DNA of 64,000 bases from Rosa chinensis (Eukaryota > Streptophyta > Magnoliopsida > Rosales > Rosaceae), in contig NC_037093.1 of assembly GCF_002994745.2 (NCBI RefSeq), positions 46,976,384-47,040,383 on the forward strand. The letters are read 5' to 3'. Each line of letters opens with the position of its first letter. Position 1 is the stretch's first letter. A program made the translations under genes and the position numbers. A model generated the notes under the pieces. It was not told the DNA's origin. It did no database searches and saw only the letters and a program-made list of their open reading frames with translations. Positions 1 through 10,918 of the stretch are shown here, in pieces.

Positions 1-1380
1 TTTCGTAGAAAGAAGAAAAGAAGCCAAAATGAGCTAAGTAGAATTGAAATGCGATTGCAATACCACGTTCCAGAATCTGCCCGTGCAGAATATCTAACTT
101 CGCATAATTACTGGGAATTACTTAGATCGAATCAGATAATGATCCTTATATCATTGGAAAGCTATGGATGTCTATTTTCTGTATAATTTTACAGATCTTG
201 ATTTCGATACTTCTACAGAAAGTTATGATTGTTTGAGTGAAGATAGGTCAGACAAGAAACCTACTAGGGAATTTACAACCATTCGTGGAGAACTCAAGTT
301 CCATGGCACAAGATCGTCAATCCTAATGTTTCAAGCAAGTTAATTCAGATGAGGATTCAATGATGAACTTTTTCCTACTTCTACAAGAGATATTTCAAGG
401 TTTTCCCATTCCAAATGAAGAAAGGAATCTAAACCTAAGTTTTACAAGGAAACATGATGCCAAAGATGAGCAGAAATCTTCCCTATATAAGGGAGCACGA
501 ATTTACATGAGAAGGGAGTCTCGGAGCACATTGAAAATGCCTAAGGAGTGGAGACGACTCATCCATCTTCCCTTTCTTTTCCTTTCCATTCTTTTTATGT
601 TTTTCTTATGTTTTACTTAATTATATTTTGTTAAACTTTTTCTAGGTTAGGATGATGCTCTATCATGATTGTTTATGTACTTTGATGTTTTATTGATGAA
701 TTTATAGTTTCTTTATGATGAATGCTTAATCACTATTTGAATTGATGCTTTATGTTTAAGTTCTTTGATTGATCACCTTAGGGCTTTGCATATAGTAATT
801 GGAAGATAAATTTGAAGCAGAGATGCAATATAATTTGATTACCTTCTTGTGATTAAGTGTGGTAAATTACATTATTACTTGAGAAAGACTAATGGTTTGC
901 TTGATTCCCTTATTTTCTAAAGCGGAATGAGTCTTGCATGTTAAATTTATACCTGAGAATGATAAACTGCATAGTTAGGATATAAGATCTTTACCCGAGA
1001 GGGATAGCATCATACACTTAAGGAAAACTATGGTCTAGAGTACCTGAGAAGGACTTATATACGAGAATTATCATATAGAGAAATAAAAGAATCTGTTAAT
1101 TGCATTGAAACATAAATTGGATTGTTAGTTGTTGATTATGAAACCCTAGGTTTTATCATTATTTATTTGTTTTTTTTTGTTTTTTTTTTCACATTATTTG
1201 TTTAGTTGAAAACCTTAAAACCATATCTTCTTTAGTTTGATTGTTTATGTGTTTTTGTGTTTGGATTAATTAGGTTAGGATTTAAATTGATTATCAATCC
1301 TCAGTTGGAACGACCTCGTACTTGCACACTATACTAACGACGATTCGTGCGCTTGTGAGTTTTAATTAAAATTTCACAAC
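1..1380. other. Non-coding repeat, possible LTR-retrotransposon remnant
   Basis: No coding region is supported. The stretch is AT-rich with a CTATATAAGG-like TATA region near 480 and an end near 1300-1380 that reads like the leader next to a plant retrotransposon LTR (a 'cgattcgtgcgcttgtgag' phrase). A related phrase occurs in reverse near 34990 at the edge of another non-coding insertion. Boundaries are not visible. Family assignment is inference only. Confidence 0.3.
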
Positions 1381-2200
1381 AGTCATTTATCCCAATAGAA
1401 ATAGGGACAATCTGTCTAGTAATGCAGGCCTGTCTGAAAATGGTGGATAACACGTCGCCTTCTTTAAGGCCCTGAGTAGAAGAAAAAGTCTTGGAAGGCT
1501 TCCTATTGATGAGAATTGATGAGGAAACAGAACGAACACAGTTCATAATCAATAGAATCCAGTGTTTAGCAAACCCCAATTTGGTTAATACAGCTTCAAG
1601 AAAATCCCAATCAAGGCGATGACTCGGTTAATTATTTCCCAGTAACTCTGATAGTAGATTCCCGAAAAACCGTCAAGGCCTTGAGCTTTAAGGCTTCTCA
1701 ATTGAAAAACTGCATCATGAATCTCCTCCACAGACACAGGAGCAAGGAGGGAAGAGTTCATATTAGGGGTGACAATCAGATCTATCAAATGTAAAACATC
1801 CTCCCAATCTCGAGGACCATCTGATGTATAAATCTATTGAAAGTACAAAGATATGGTATCAGAGATGTCTTTTTCAGAATGAAGACACTGATCAACAAAG
1901 TTCTTGAGCTTAGAATCTTGTTTTATCTGTCTTCTTTTGATGGTAAATTGATTAAAGAAATGCGAATTGCAATCACCAAGATTTAGTCAACTGATTCTAG
2001 ATCTTTGGTGCCGGAATAATTCCTCCAATCCCCAAAGATGAATGATTTGAGAGTAAATTTGCTGAATGCGATCACCATCAAAGTAGGTAGCGTCTGCAAG
2101 AATGGTATCCATCTCAAGTGAGAGTTCATCAATCTTTTCTTTATAGTCCACATATGAAGTCAAAATAGAGGAACAATGAATACTTATTGGTTTTAAAAAC
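1334..2200 (-). pseudogene. LINE (non-LTR) reverse transcriptase fragment
   Basis: Two short reading frames (1585-1788, then 1334-1579) carry plant L1-type reverse transcriptase motifs in the expected order. The first has an LKAQGLDGFSGIYYQSYW stretch equivalent to the family's 'LKAPGPDGFS..FYQ.YW' block. The second has an HWILLIMNCVRSVSSSILIN stretch followed by a G-x-x-x-GD 'GLKEGDVLS' block. Upstream on the minus strand (1800-2200) a degraded frame resembles the region before the RT (GDCNSHFFNQF-like). The catalytic F/YADD block is missing because the copy ends at about 1334. Stops and a frame change between the pieces make it a dead fragment. Confidence 0.8.
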
Positions 2201-3304
2201 TTAGCTCATTTGTCAAAGCCCCGTCGAGCAGCGTTCTGGGCTCCGTGGTTTGGATTTTGGATCTGGCTTAGGATTCTTCGGCGAGTTGCAGTGGGTGAGA
2301 GTGTGATGCTTGCAGAAGGACATAAGAGGGAGCCCAGGCGTCCTTATGGTTGAAAGATGCTAGCTGGCATCCGATTTTTTATATAGAAAGAAAGTTGGAT
2401 GTTTTGGCAGAAGCAGCTTGCTGGTTGGATTTGGATTAGCTTCTCAACATCTAGATCAGCGCGCTGGCCTGTGCTAGCGGTGGCGGGTATTGGCCAGCGG
2501 ATGATTTTCAGGCCGAAGATGGCTAGCGATCAGAGGAGCTCAATCACATCAGCAGTGATGTGGCCAGCAGTGGTGTTTGGCCATCGGAGATCTAGTCAAC
2601 TATGTTTGGACAGTGGTGATTTGGTGCTCAGCAGAGACATTGATCGAAGAACATGGCGGAGTAACAAGCCTTGGAGGTTGGGGATCTAATATGACGCTCC
2701 GTCAAGGCTTCGCTTGCGGTGTTGTGCTGGCGGTGGTATCTAGAGGTGTCGTGTTTGGTGGTGACGACCGCGTTAGCTTGATGCCACTGTGTTCAATAAC
2801 TGTGCACTATCGCAAGGCAGAGATGATGGAACTTTGAGATTGATTAACTGGTTGTTTAGTTGATGCTTTGATCAAAGCTTCGTGGGTAATGACTGAGCAC
2901 CATTCTCCTTGATGCTGGTCAAAGAAGAAGATGGAAGTTTCCATGGGTGTCCAAATCAATTTTGGATTAGGTGTCCATCGATTGCATCTTCCGTTGGCGG
3001 CAGCTAGAAGTATCACTGGAGCTGCTCACTGATGTTGGTGCTACTGCTTGGCGGTGGCAGAGCTGTTTACGGAGTAATAATCCAAGAATGGTACTTTGCT
3101 TGGCGGAGGTTTCGTCCGCCACAAAATTTCGAAGCCGGAAACCAAAATTAAGGGGCGGTGCTTGGTGGAGGTTTGCTAGCGGAAGTTGCCTGGCGGGACT
3201 CTTTAGCGGAGGCCTGGTTGTCCAGAGTAAATGGGCACCGCTAGCAAGGTGTTGCTGTGAGAAACAACTGTGCCGCTTTGACCGCTGATCTCAGAGATTG
3301 CACA

Positions 3305-3306
<2 letters not shown>
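2201..3306. other. Unassigned GC-richer spacer
   Basis: About 1.1 kb with many GGCGGTGGC-like words and overlapping short open frames on both strands. None has recognisable motifs, a plausible start or splice signals. It is more GC-rich than its flanks, which suggests foreign repeat DNA. I see no supported gene. Confidence 0.3.
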
Positions 3307-3344
<38 letters not shown>

Positions 3345-3366
3345 TTCTTTTTTTTTTTTTTTTTTG
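3307..3366. repeat. (TA)n tract followed by poly-T
   Basis: An alternating AT tract of about 37 bp is followed by about 20 T. It is the first of several TA tracts between 3.3 and 4.4 kb. Confidence 0.95.
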
Positions 3367-3472
3367 AGTTACCGCCAAGTGAGTTTAACGTTGGGGATGG
3401 GCGGTTGGCTGGTACCGCTAGCCTTGCTAGTAGTGAAGCTCAAAATTCTATATATATATATATATATATATA

Positions 3473-3868
3473 CAGATCCTATCCAGAGCGGAGCTCTGCT
3501 TTGAAAATTAAGGTGTGAAGTTCGAGTTTTGGGTCACTTTTCGGTCGCATATCCACATCTCGACCGTTCAGTTTTTAGGTACTAGTGTATAGATCGTCTC
3601 TGCAAATTTTCAGCCAAAATGATGATCGTTAAGGCATTGATAACTGCCTTAAAGCTAGTACGGTTGAGGTTGACAGATTCAATCCGTCCATTGGTTTAAG
3701 CGAGTTAGATACCTTAACGATCATCAATTTGGTTGAAAATTTGCAGAGATGATCTATACACTAGTACCTAAAAACTGAACGGTCGAGATGTGGATATGCG
3801 ACCGAAAAGTGACCCAAAACTCGAACTTCACACGTTAATTCCAAAGCGGAGCTCCTCTCTGGATCGGA

Positions 3869-3872
<4 letters not shown>
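3473..3872. mobile_element. Long-inverted-repeat (foldback/MITE-like) element 1 in a TA tract
   Basis: The two halves are reverse complements over roughly 170 bp each. The left half begins CAGATCCTATCCAGAGCGGA and the right half ends with its imperfect complement. Both flanks are pure TA repeats (3449-3472 and 3873-3924). There is no coding capacity. The arms also match those of the element immediately to the right. The architecture recalls microsatellite-targeting elements such as rice Micron; family membership is not established. Confidence 0.8.

Positions 3873-3924
<52 letters not shown>
3873..3924. repeat. (TA)n microsatellite between two foldback elements
   Basis: About 52 bp of uninterrupted TA dinucleotide, shared as the flank of two adjacent inverted-repeat elements. 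Confidence 0.95.
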
Positions 3925-3927
<3 letters not shown>

Positions 3928-4324
3928 GGCCCTTCTAGTGAGGGATCCCTTTTTTTGGTATTTTATAGGGATAGGCTTTAGACCAACTTTTTGATCATAT
4001 TTTCACATCTTAACCGTTCAGTTTTTAAGTTCTAATGTATAGATCACTTCTGCAAATTTTCAGCCAATTTGATGATCGTTAAGGCATCCAAAACTGCAAT
4101 TTACCATTATAAACATGAACGGTTCCGGTTCGACAGATTTGGTCCGTTCGTGTAAATTGCAGTTTTGGATGCCTTAACGATCACCAATTTAGCTGAAAAT
4201 TTGCAGAAGTGATCTATACATTAGGACCTAAAAACGGAACGGTTAAGATGTGAAAATATGATTGAAAAGTTGGTCTAATGCCTATCCCTATAAAAGACCA
4301 AAAAAAAGGATCTCTTAGTGGAAG

Positions 4325-4328
<4 letters not shown>
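3925..4328. mobile_element. Long-inverted-repeat element 2, related to element 1
   Basis: A second palindromic unit of about 404 bp: arms of about 180 bp around a short GC-richer centre. Sub-sequences such as GATGATCGTTAAGGCAT and CTATACATTAGGACCTAAAA are shared with element 1 with scattered differences, so the two are diverged members of one family. It is flanked by TA tracts (3873-3924 and 4329-4360) and has no coding capacity. Confidence 0.8.
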
Positions 4329-4362
<34 letters not shown>

Positions 4363-4540
4363 CCGCTAATGATGGATAGCAGCGGATGTGAGGCCTGATT
4401 GACGATATAAGGCAAGGAAGACCAAGTGCCTAGACATCAAAGAGATTACTAAAAAAAATAAAAATTTATGAACCGTTAAACTGACTTAACAAGTGATAAG
4501 CGATGAAGCCTTTGTGTTAGCTTTCCACAGACAGTGCCAA

Positions 4541-4990
4541 TGTTAACGTTAGAATCGAAGGCTCTAGTTAGATTTAGAGGAAGAGAGAGAGAGAGAGAGA
4601 GAAAGTAAGTGTAACACAAGAAGCATAGTGGTTCATCTCCCGCCTTAGCGAGAGACTATGTTCACTTGAAAGTTTTGACTGTATGTGTTTGAGAGAGGTC
4701 CCTTTTATAGGTAAGGGAATCCCCTCTCCATTACATTTTCTTCAATGTGGGACAGAGAGTTGCCTTTCTAGTTTTCAAAGGCATGTTGTGAAGGTAACTT
4801 GGCAAGGCCGGAAATGTTGATTCCCGGCGAGGTTTTGGCCGCTTCTGACTATCACGGGGTATGTTGTATGTCGGGCTACAACATGCATGTCGTGGTTGGG
4901 CTCCACTATGGCTTTTCGGCCCTCTAAGAAGGTGTTACTTATGCTTGGTGAGATAGCAAATTAGTCATGCTAGTGAGAGGTATCTAGATG
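4541..4990 (-). mobile_element. Decayed Tat-type gypsy LTR with primer-site flank
   Basis: The LTR edge TGTTAACGTTAGAATCG at 4541 is preceded by ACAGACAGTGCCAA, a degraded version of the primer-binding flank (ACAGACGGCGCCAA) seen next to the Tat LTR at 46088. As there, the order implies a minus-strand element. Inside, a 'ccttttataggtaag' stretch and an 'aatgtgggac' phrase echo the Tat LTR. The right end is uncertain and no coding part remains. Confidence 0.5.
4580..4604. repeat. (GA)n microsatellite
   Basis: About 25 bp of GA repeats inside the decayed LTR. Confidence 0.9.
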
Positions 4991-5185
4991 CTGCTTGTTT
5001 AATAACCCTCACAAAGAACTAAAGCCTCAGTCACAAAAACAGAAGTTTTTCCCACATTCTTAGCAAAAGCCAGAAAGAAATTCCCACTAGTCTCAGATAA
5101 CAAACCCAACAATACTTGGTTGATTTTGGTGAACATAACCATCACAATTGATTTTGACTGTATTAGAAGCAGGAAGATTTCATGC
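4985..5185 (-). pseudogene. RNase H-like (RVT_3-type) fragment
   Basis: Read on the minus strand, the segment gives NTVKINCDGYVHQNQPS followed, after a stop and a one-base frame change, by SGNFFLAFAKNVG and VTEALVLCEG. The order K-I-N-C-D-G ... G-N-F ... E-A-L is that of the RNase H-like domain found downstream of plant LINE reverse transcriptases and in stand-alone plant copies. The internal stop (TGA) and frameshift show it is dead. Its position does not fit the LINE fragment at 1334-2200, so it is probably a separate insertion. Confidence 0.6.
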
Positions 5186-5708
5186 TAATCTTCTCTATAT
5201 CATTTCAATTTTATCTGTTACACCCTAGCGAGGATAGTGCACCTGGTTGCCTGCTAGTGCCTCTAGCACCCGCCCACACAGGTCGAGCACGGTTTTATTC
5301 TTGGGCTTTCAAGCGAGAAAATCTACCACTTTAAGGATAAGCAATCGGCCTATCGCAACTACCACCGACCTGATCCAAACCCAGCCTCCCAACTCGACTC
5401 GATCTATTGCTATACGAACTGCAATAGGATACAATCACAATTCTTTGAAAAAAAAAAAAACAAAAGTTACAATCACAAGACAATAAACTATTCGACTGCC
5501 TTCCACCCCACTGGAACCAGCAAGGCCAACTGAAGCACAGGCCTTAACCCTCGACACCGCCAACGTACCCGACCAAAATCCCCAACAAATCGAGCCAGCT
5601 CCACCACAACACCAATTGATCCAACGAAATATCCAGGCCGATTGGCGAAAAACAAAATAGGTTCCAAGATATCAATTTGCCGGTCACTCTTCCTAGTTTG
5701 AACAATCC
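5186..5708. other. Upstream spacer of the small plus-strand gene
   Basis: C-rich, no convincing reading frame or element ends. It probably includes the promoter and 5' leader of the gene starting at 5709. A poly-A run lies at about 5448-5460. No specific site can be named. Confidence 0.3.
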
Positions 5709-6334
5709 ATGGATCCTCCACATGGATGCAGGTCATGGAGGCCGTGCTTACTTCACCATCCCCACCACCATCTTCACCATCACCATCATCATCACCCCTT
5801 ATTCCTCAACCCTCACCACCACCCCCACCACCACCACCACCACTTCAACTGCCGCCACCACCATGTTCGCCCCAATTTCACATCTTTTGCTCAAAACCCA
5901 GAACAAGCTACTCCCGTTCCTTTCCCAACCTATTCAAAGTCGGAAACTTCTGGGATCAAAGGCGCGTACGATTACAATCCTACCCCCCTGTAAGTAGCTT
6001 CAACTTCTTATAACTTCATCTTTTTGCTTCCGCATTGCTGCATATATTTATTTTCCTTTGCTTTTAGAATATTGCTTCGTTTTGACTGGACTTGAAAACA
6101 GGGTATTGCAGGAGCAGAATCATGACGATGTTGCGTTAGAGGAGGAAGAGGATGATGACCCAATTTTCGTCTTAACTGATGAATGGAAAGAATTTTTTGC
6201 GAAATCTGAAGCTAAGAGGAAACTAGGTACACACCGTTTCTTAGTCTATAATATCATAGATACTTACTTCGATGTCTAATTTTTGTTTTGGTTTAATTAC
6301 AGAGAGGAAGCAAGCTAAAAAGGGAAAGAAGTAA
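5709..6334 (+). CDS. Small three-exon conserved plant protein, function unknown
   Basis: Three exons join in phase: 5709-5989, 6102-6226 and 6303-6334 (GT..AG introns of 112 and 76 bp), giving 145 residues. The N-terminal half is low complexity: runs of His, with the same DNA reading Pro-rich in the next frame. The C-terminal half has an acidic run (EEEEDDD), then FVLTDEWKEFFAKSEAKRKL and a Lys-rich tail (ERKQAKKGKK). I recognise the C-terminal D-E-W-x-E-F-F-A-K-S-E-A-K-x-K-L pattern as that of short uncharacterised plant proteins, from memory. The ATG at 5709 is the first in this frame after a stop. The phase-perfect junctions argue that the gene is real. The Lys-rich tail might act in nuclear targeting or nucleic-acid binding; that is inference. 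The His-rich exon may be mis-modelled. Confidence 0.68.
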
Positions 6335-6880
6335 TGTCTCAAGATTCCAATGTCCTAGAAGAGTGATATGAAATCTTGTTTCTCTTTGAAATTTTTGTAT
6401 GTATGACTCTGATATGGTGATATGAATTTTGATTGTGATCCCATTGTTAAGATCAGTAATTCTTGTAGACATTTTCATTGAGGTATGCAAATGATAGATT
6501 AATATTATGCTCTGCCTTCTTGAAAATATATGCAAGTACAGTACTCAATGCATTACATTTTTACATAGTATCTCACCTAAAGGATAGGTTTATGTAAACT
6601 GATACTCTTAGAACACAGTTTGGCAGTCTATAATCAATCAACGTGGGTGTTGTTCAACATATTAAAACAACTCTTGATGTACATTGATACTTAGAAGATG
6701 TAACTGGAAAAGGTAAATGGAAGGCAGAGTCATATGAAGATGTAACATTAGACTTCCTTAGAGAGACTCCTGTTTCTATCCAACAGGAGATGTGATTCTT
6801 CCTTTGACTGTGGTGACATTGTGTGTGATTTGTTGTTCATGCGTGTGAATCTCTCAGTTATATGCAGGAGTTAAAGTGAA
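6335..6880. other. 3' flank of the small gene and spacer
   Basis: AT-rich, without a supported coding region. The first 150-200 bp probably form the 3' UTR of the gene ending at 6334. Confidence 0.35.
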
Positions 6881-7200
6881 ATAGATGATGGTGAATGATG
6901 AGGTCAAGGTCGTCCGCCGAGATGGCCTTGTCAATACGTACAGATTTCTTGTTGCAAACATCACATGTATGATCACCCCACATATTAAGTTATGATATCA
7001 TATTGAAGTACTCCAACTAGCTAGTAAATCTGAATGTTTGATGAATGATCCTGTCTTCAAGCTTTGGAGAGTGGATCACCATGTCTGGTGTGCGAGTCCT
7101 TTTACCTATACACAACGGTTTATTTTAGAATTGTGAATAAATCATTCAGTCTGTTTCGGAACTTTTCTTGCAGGTTACCTCTTCTGGGTTTCAGATTCCC
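6881..7200 (-). pseudogene. Broken duplicate of the 5' end of the DA1-related gene
   Basis: Positions 6942-6983 (minus) encode MWGDHTCDVCNKKS followed by a GTACGT donor, nearly the same as exon 1 of the DA1-related gene at 9842-9883 (MSDINTCDVCNKKS, donor GTAAGT). Upstream sequence also matches that gene's 5' flank in order (the GGATCATTCATCAAAC and TTTCTTGCAGGTTACCT blocks against 9915-10030). No later exons follow towards lower coordinates; the small plus-strand gene lies there instead. It is therefore a 5' fragment from a partial tandem duplication. Transcription from it is possible but no peptidase could be made. Confidence 0.7.
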
Positions 7201-7616
7201 CTTTCATATGACACAAACCCAATTTTAAGTTCATCATAGTTCAACAATTCTGTTATTCATCTCATTTGCTTTTGATCTCTCTACAGTTTGGTTCTATTTC
7301 TTGTGTATATTTTTCCGGGAATTGACTTAAACCACACAGAAACCGATCACCGGACCCTATTATCAGCTAGCTGTTACCATAGATAGAGCCTATTCCTGGT
7401 AGACTAAAGCATATTACTGGTTACCCCAAGTCTACCCTAATCCTAATCAAGTAATCTGCCTTTCTTAGAACTATAGAAAATCTGTCTTTCTAGAGTTGTC
7501 ATCATTGAATTTCAAATTATCTAGGCATGTCCACGAGCGAAAACAGAACACAACACAACACCTGATAAATACAAGAAAGAGTGACAGGGGAAGCCGACAG
7601 ACCCTCTTGTATGTTC

Positions 7617-9883
7617 TTATGGCTTTGGCCCTAGTTGTGGTGGCGATGGCCTTCCATAACAGCGGCCGGTGGACTTCCATAATAAATCAGTTATGGTGGT
7701 GGCAGTGGCCTTCAATAACAATGTAGCACCACTAGTGGTGGCCTTCCACAATAGCTCGGTTTTCGGTGGAGCTACAGGAAGAGTTCCATTTTTAAGGGTA
7801 TAGTTCGGTGTAGTTTTGAAGCCGAATTTTGTAACCGTTAGCACAGCATCTCTGAACCCTTGGCCATAAACTTCGTCTTCCCGTGTCTCAATCCCTTGTG
7901 CCAAGTACTTTATCAACTTTCTTGCGTATTGAGCATGATCTTTGGATTTGTAAGAAGAATGAAATCCAGTACTAGAACAAAACCATTTCAACCACTTGTA
8001 ATACATTACTTCGCAAATGCCTTCCTCAACTCTTCTTTCCCATTCCCATGGCTTACCTATTAATTAGAACACATATACCGGAAGAAAATGAGTACCACTC
8101 ATATACAAACAAACAAACAAAATTGTAGACATAATCAACTAATTAAGTGCAAAATAAACCTCTTTTTTTTCTTTTCTTTTTCTTTTTTAAGCAAAGTCGG
8201 ATTAAAAAAAAAACAGAAAATCAAACCTCGAAGGCGTAACCATGCATGCATCATCTCATGTGCCAAGATCCCGCCGATTTCCACACTGTATGCAAATGTA
8301 AATACGATTTTTTTTTGTTAGGTATGTGAAGTAATAATAAGAAATAATTCCTAGAAAAATGCACGGCCTAAATATGCAAAGGAAGGAAACTATGATGCAC
8401 AATAATTTATGAACGATAACACACTTATAAAGAAGGTACTTGAGAAGAAGATAGTAAGCTATTTGCTTACTTTGGTTTTCCGAACAAAACTACAATTGTG
8501 ACTCCTTCTAAGAGTTTTGGGACTTTCGTCAACACTTCAATATTTCCTTTAGTTTTTAAATATTCAATCTGTTACAAACAAAACAAGAAGACGATGTACA
8601 TATATATTATACTCATAATTTGTATATATACATACTGAGCAATTTAAGATATTGGATAATAACATATGATATGACCAAATGTTACTAAGTATATATATTT
8701 ACAAGAAATTAGGAAATCAATTTAGCATCAGAACTCTTACAGTTAAAATAGACAGGTTCTTATAACCTCTTGAGAAATATAAACCATCAGCATCTGCATA
8801 AATTACCAAAATGAACATGAAAATAGATATTTTATTATTTCAGGGTCCTCCTTTTCTAAAATTTAGCCAACTCATGCCTTAATTTTTTTAGTAATCATCA
8901 TTTTTATGAGACAAATTCTATTAAACTTTTTTTTTACTCAATTATCAATTTTCATGAATAAACAATTCTCAATAATCTGACTGAGTAATTTCTTGCAATG
9001 ATGTATGTTTCTATAAACAATTGAATTTGCTCTCATATTACCTTCTTTACATGTAGTAATTCTGCGCATCTCATTCTTGTCGGCGAATAGAATATGAATG
9101 CTTTCGTCTATTCTGAGATTTAAACTTCTGTAGAACTTGAACACATTTTTAATAATGGCATTGCATCCCTCTCGATTCAAGACCGCTATAGATGAGCAAT
9201 ATGAGCAAAGATATCGTCCATCGCCAAGGTTCAAATATTCTGTTTCTCCAGCTTTCTACGTCATGTTAGCAACCAAAAGAAAGTTCCAATTATCTATGTC
9301 ACGTAAACGTGCTCTTAGATTATTTAAACAAATTTGGAGAGAAAAGAAGATAATATATCAAATATCTTTCCACGGACCTTAAATCTGAAACAAGTACTAC
9401 ACCGCAATGTACCATCGGAGTAATGTTCCCGACAGCATCTTTGATCCCAGAATGATCGACGCACCAGTCCAGCCTGCATGAAAATAAGAAGCTGGCTGTT
9501 AGTCTATTAACTGCATGTTATGTAAAAACTGTAAAATATGTGTTTCTTTTTATGGGTTTGGAAGGGAAATTCTAGTGGAATCTCAAAGTTTTCATCCCAA
9601 CGTACTGTTATCTTTTTCTTTCTTTGTGTGTGCATCTGTTCTGTTTTCTAAAGAATTCCTGGCTAATTCTATTATAACGAGATAAAAGAAAAACATTGCG
9701 AACGACGACAACCTCCGCACCTGACCTCCAGTCACCGGCAGTCCTCCCACTCGACGAACGAGTGAACGACAGTGGAGTGAGAGAGATGACGGCGAATAAG
9801 GAGGTGGAGGTTGCCGGCGTGATGGCGTTGTGAATACTTACAGACTTCTTGTTGCAAACATCACAGGTATTAATGTCAGACAT
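7617..9883 (-). CDS. DA1-related (LIM-like finger + HEMMH metallopeptidase) protein, short form
   Basis: Seven exons join in phase: 9842-9883, 9378-9473, 9042-9255, 8741-8793, 8471-8568, 8227-8285 and 7617-8056, giving 333 residues. Exons 1-2 encode one Cys-rich finger matching the second half of the DA1 LIM region (CDVC ... FWDQRCCREHY ... CSTC). Exon 3 matches the linker after it (GDGRYLCSYC ... FYRSLNLRID). Exon 6 carries the zinc-peptidase motif HEMMH (8246-8260) in ILAHEMMHAWLRLRG, and exon 7 carries VEEGICEVMYYKWL and VYGQGFRDAVLTVTKFGF, typical of the DA1 C-terminus. DA1 family members are ubiquitin-regulated peptidases limiting organ growth; some DAR proteins act in immunity. Here the ubiquitin-interacting motifs and first LIM finger are absent, and the last ~45 residues are a repeat-derived extension. 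It could be a functional short paralogue or a recently truncated one. The intact frame over seven exons favours the former. Confidence 0.82.
7635..7790. repeat. Degenerate short repeats coding the DA1-related C-terminal tail
   Basis: The phrase GGCCTTCCATAACAG and variants (GACTTCCATAATAAATC, GGCCTTCAATAACAATG, GGCCTTCCACAATAGC) recurs four times with about 30-45 bp spacing. On the minus strand it encodes repeated LLWKAT/LLLKAT/LLWKST units at the C-terminus of the DA1-related protein. Confidence 0.7.
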
Positions 9884-10060
9884 ATTTATGATTATATTGA
9901 AACTCTGACCAGGACGTTTGATGAATGATCCAGTCTTCCAGTATAGGAGAGTTTAGGGTTCAGGATTTAGAGATCTGAATAAACCAATAATTCGATCTCT
10001 TTCGAGGTTTTCTTGGCGCAGGTTACCTTAAGGTTTAGAATTTCCCTCCGAAAAGAATTC
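9884..10060 (-). promoter_or_regulatory. Conserved 5' flank of the DA1-related gene
   Basis: This block upstream of the start codon is also present upstream of the broken duplicate (6984-7200). It probably holds the 5' leader and proximal promoter. No individual element can be identified with confidence. Confidence 0.4.
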
Positions 10061-10519
10061 CTAGCACACATGGTATTTTCACCATATAGTTATTTTTAAT
10101 TATCTAAAGTTGTGATACGTACATATACGTAGGCTGATGCTGTTCATGATTAATTGTCCATTTATCAAACAAAAAATAAAAAATAAAAAATAAAATTGTT
10201 TATCTTTCTACACTATGTCAATGAAAGGATGAATTCATATTCGATTTAGACTTACCACATTTCATATAAATCGGCACAGATCGAGCTCTTCGAAGTCCGA
10301 ACTACCAAGTACGATAGCATTCTACCGATGTATGATGTATCAGCAGCAAGTTTATGCATGACAGAGAAGAAAACATGCAATACCCTTTTCTATGACTCTA
10401 ATACCCTTTTATACGACTATAATCTATTCCAAATTTCCGATCATGCAAATATGTAATACAACACGGTTAAAGCGATAGATTGGATTCCTACTACTGGCCT
10501 GTTTACATATGTGTGTGTT

Positions 10520-10521
<2 letters not shown>

Positions 10522-10566
<45 letters not shown>
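10522..10566. repeat. (TA)n microsatellite
   Basis: About 45 bp of TA repeats forming the left flank of another inverted-repeat element. Confidence 0.95.
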
Positions 10567-10569
<3 letters not shown>

Positions 10570-10918
10570 CTGATCAAAAGCTGACGTCCGCAATCCAGAA
10601 AAAGTGTGGACGTCCCTCCTCTGGCCTCGATCAGGTGGCGATGAAGGAGCTGTTGTTGCTGGACTTGTATCAAGCCTCGATGTCGAGCCTTTGCTTAGCG
10701 ATGGAGTTGTCGATGAAGAGCCTCGACGGGCTTCCATGGTTTCAGGCGAGCTCGCCACGCACACCTCAGATTCCGATCAGTTGAGCCTTCGCCTTGATGG
10801 TGACGCAGTCTAGGATGTCCAGAGGGTTCGTCCGGCAACCGCAGCGCCTCCATTGCTGCCTGATCGGGGCCGGCGTCCGTACTTTTTCTGGGTTTCGGAC
10901 GTCCTCTTCTGAACGGCT
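10567..10918. mobile_element. Inverted-repeat element 3 in a TA tract (different family)
   Basis: The left end (GACGTCCGCAATCCAGAAAA) is matched by the reverse complement of the right end (GACGTCCGAAACCCAGAAAA), and the similarity continues inward through GATCAGG.GGC.ATG blocks for about 130 bp per arm. Flanks are (TA)n on the left and TATATATA on the right. The sequence is GC-rich and unrelated to elements 1 and 2, but the architecture is the same. Open frames inside run symmetrically on both strands and are by-products of the palindrome. Confidence 0.7.

Noticed and set aside
5677..6013. Alternative frames giving Pro-rich or Thr-rich proteins
   Set aside because: They overlap the same CAC/ACC simple sequence, and only the 5709 frame joins in phase to the two downstream conserved exons.
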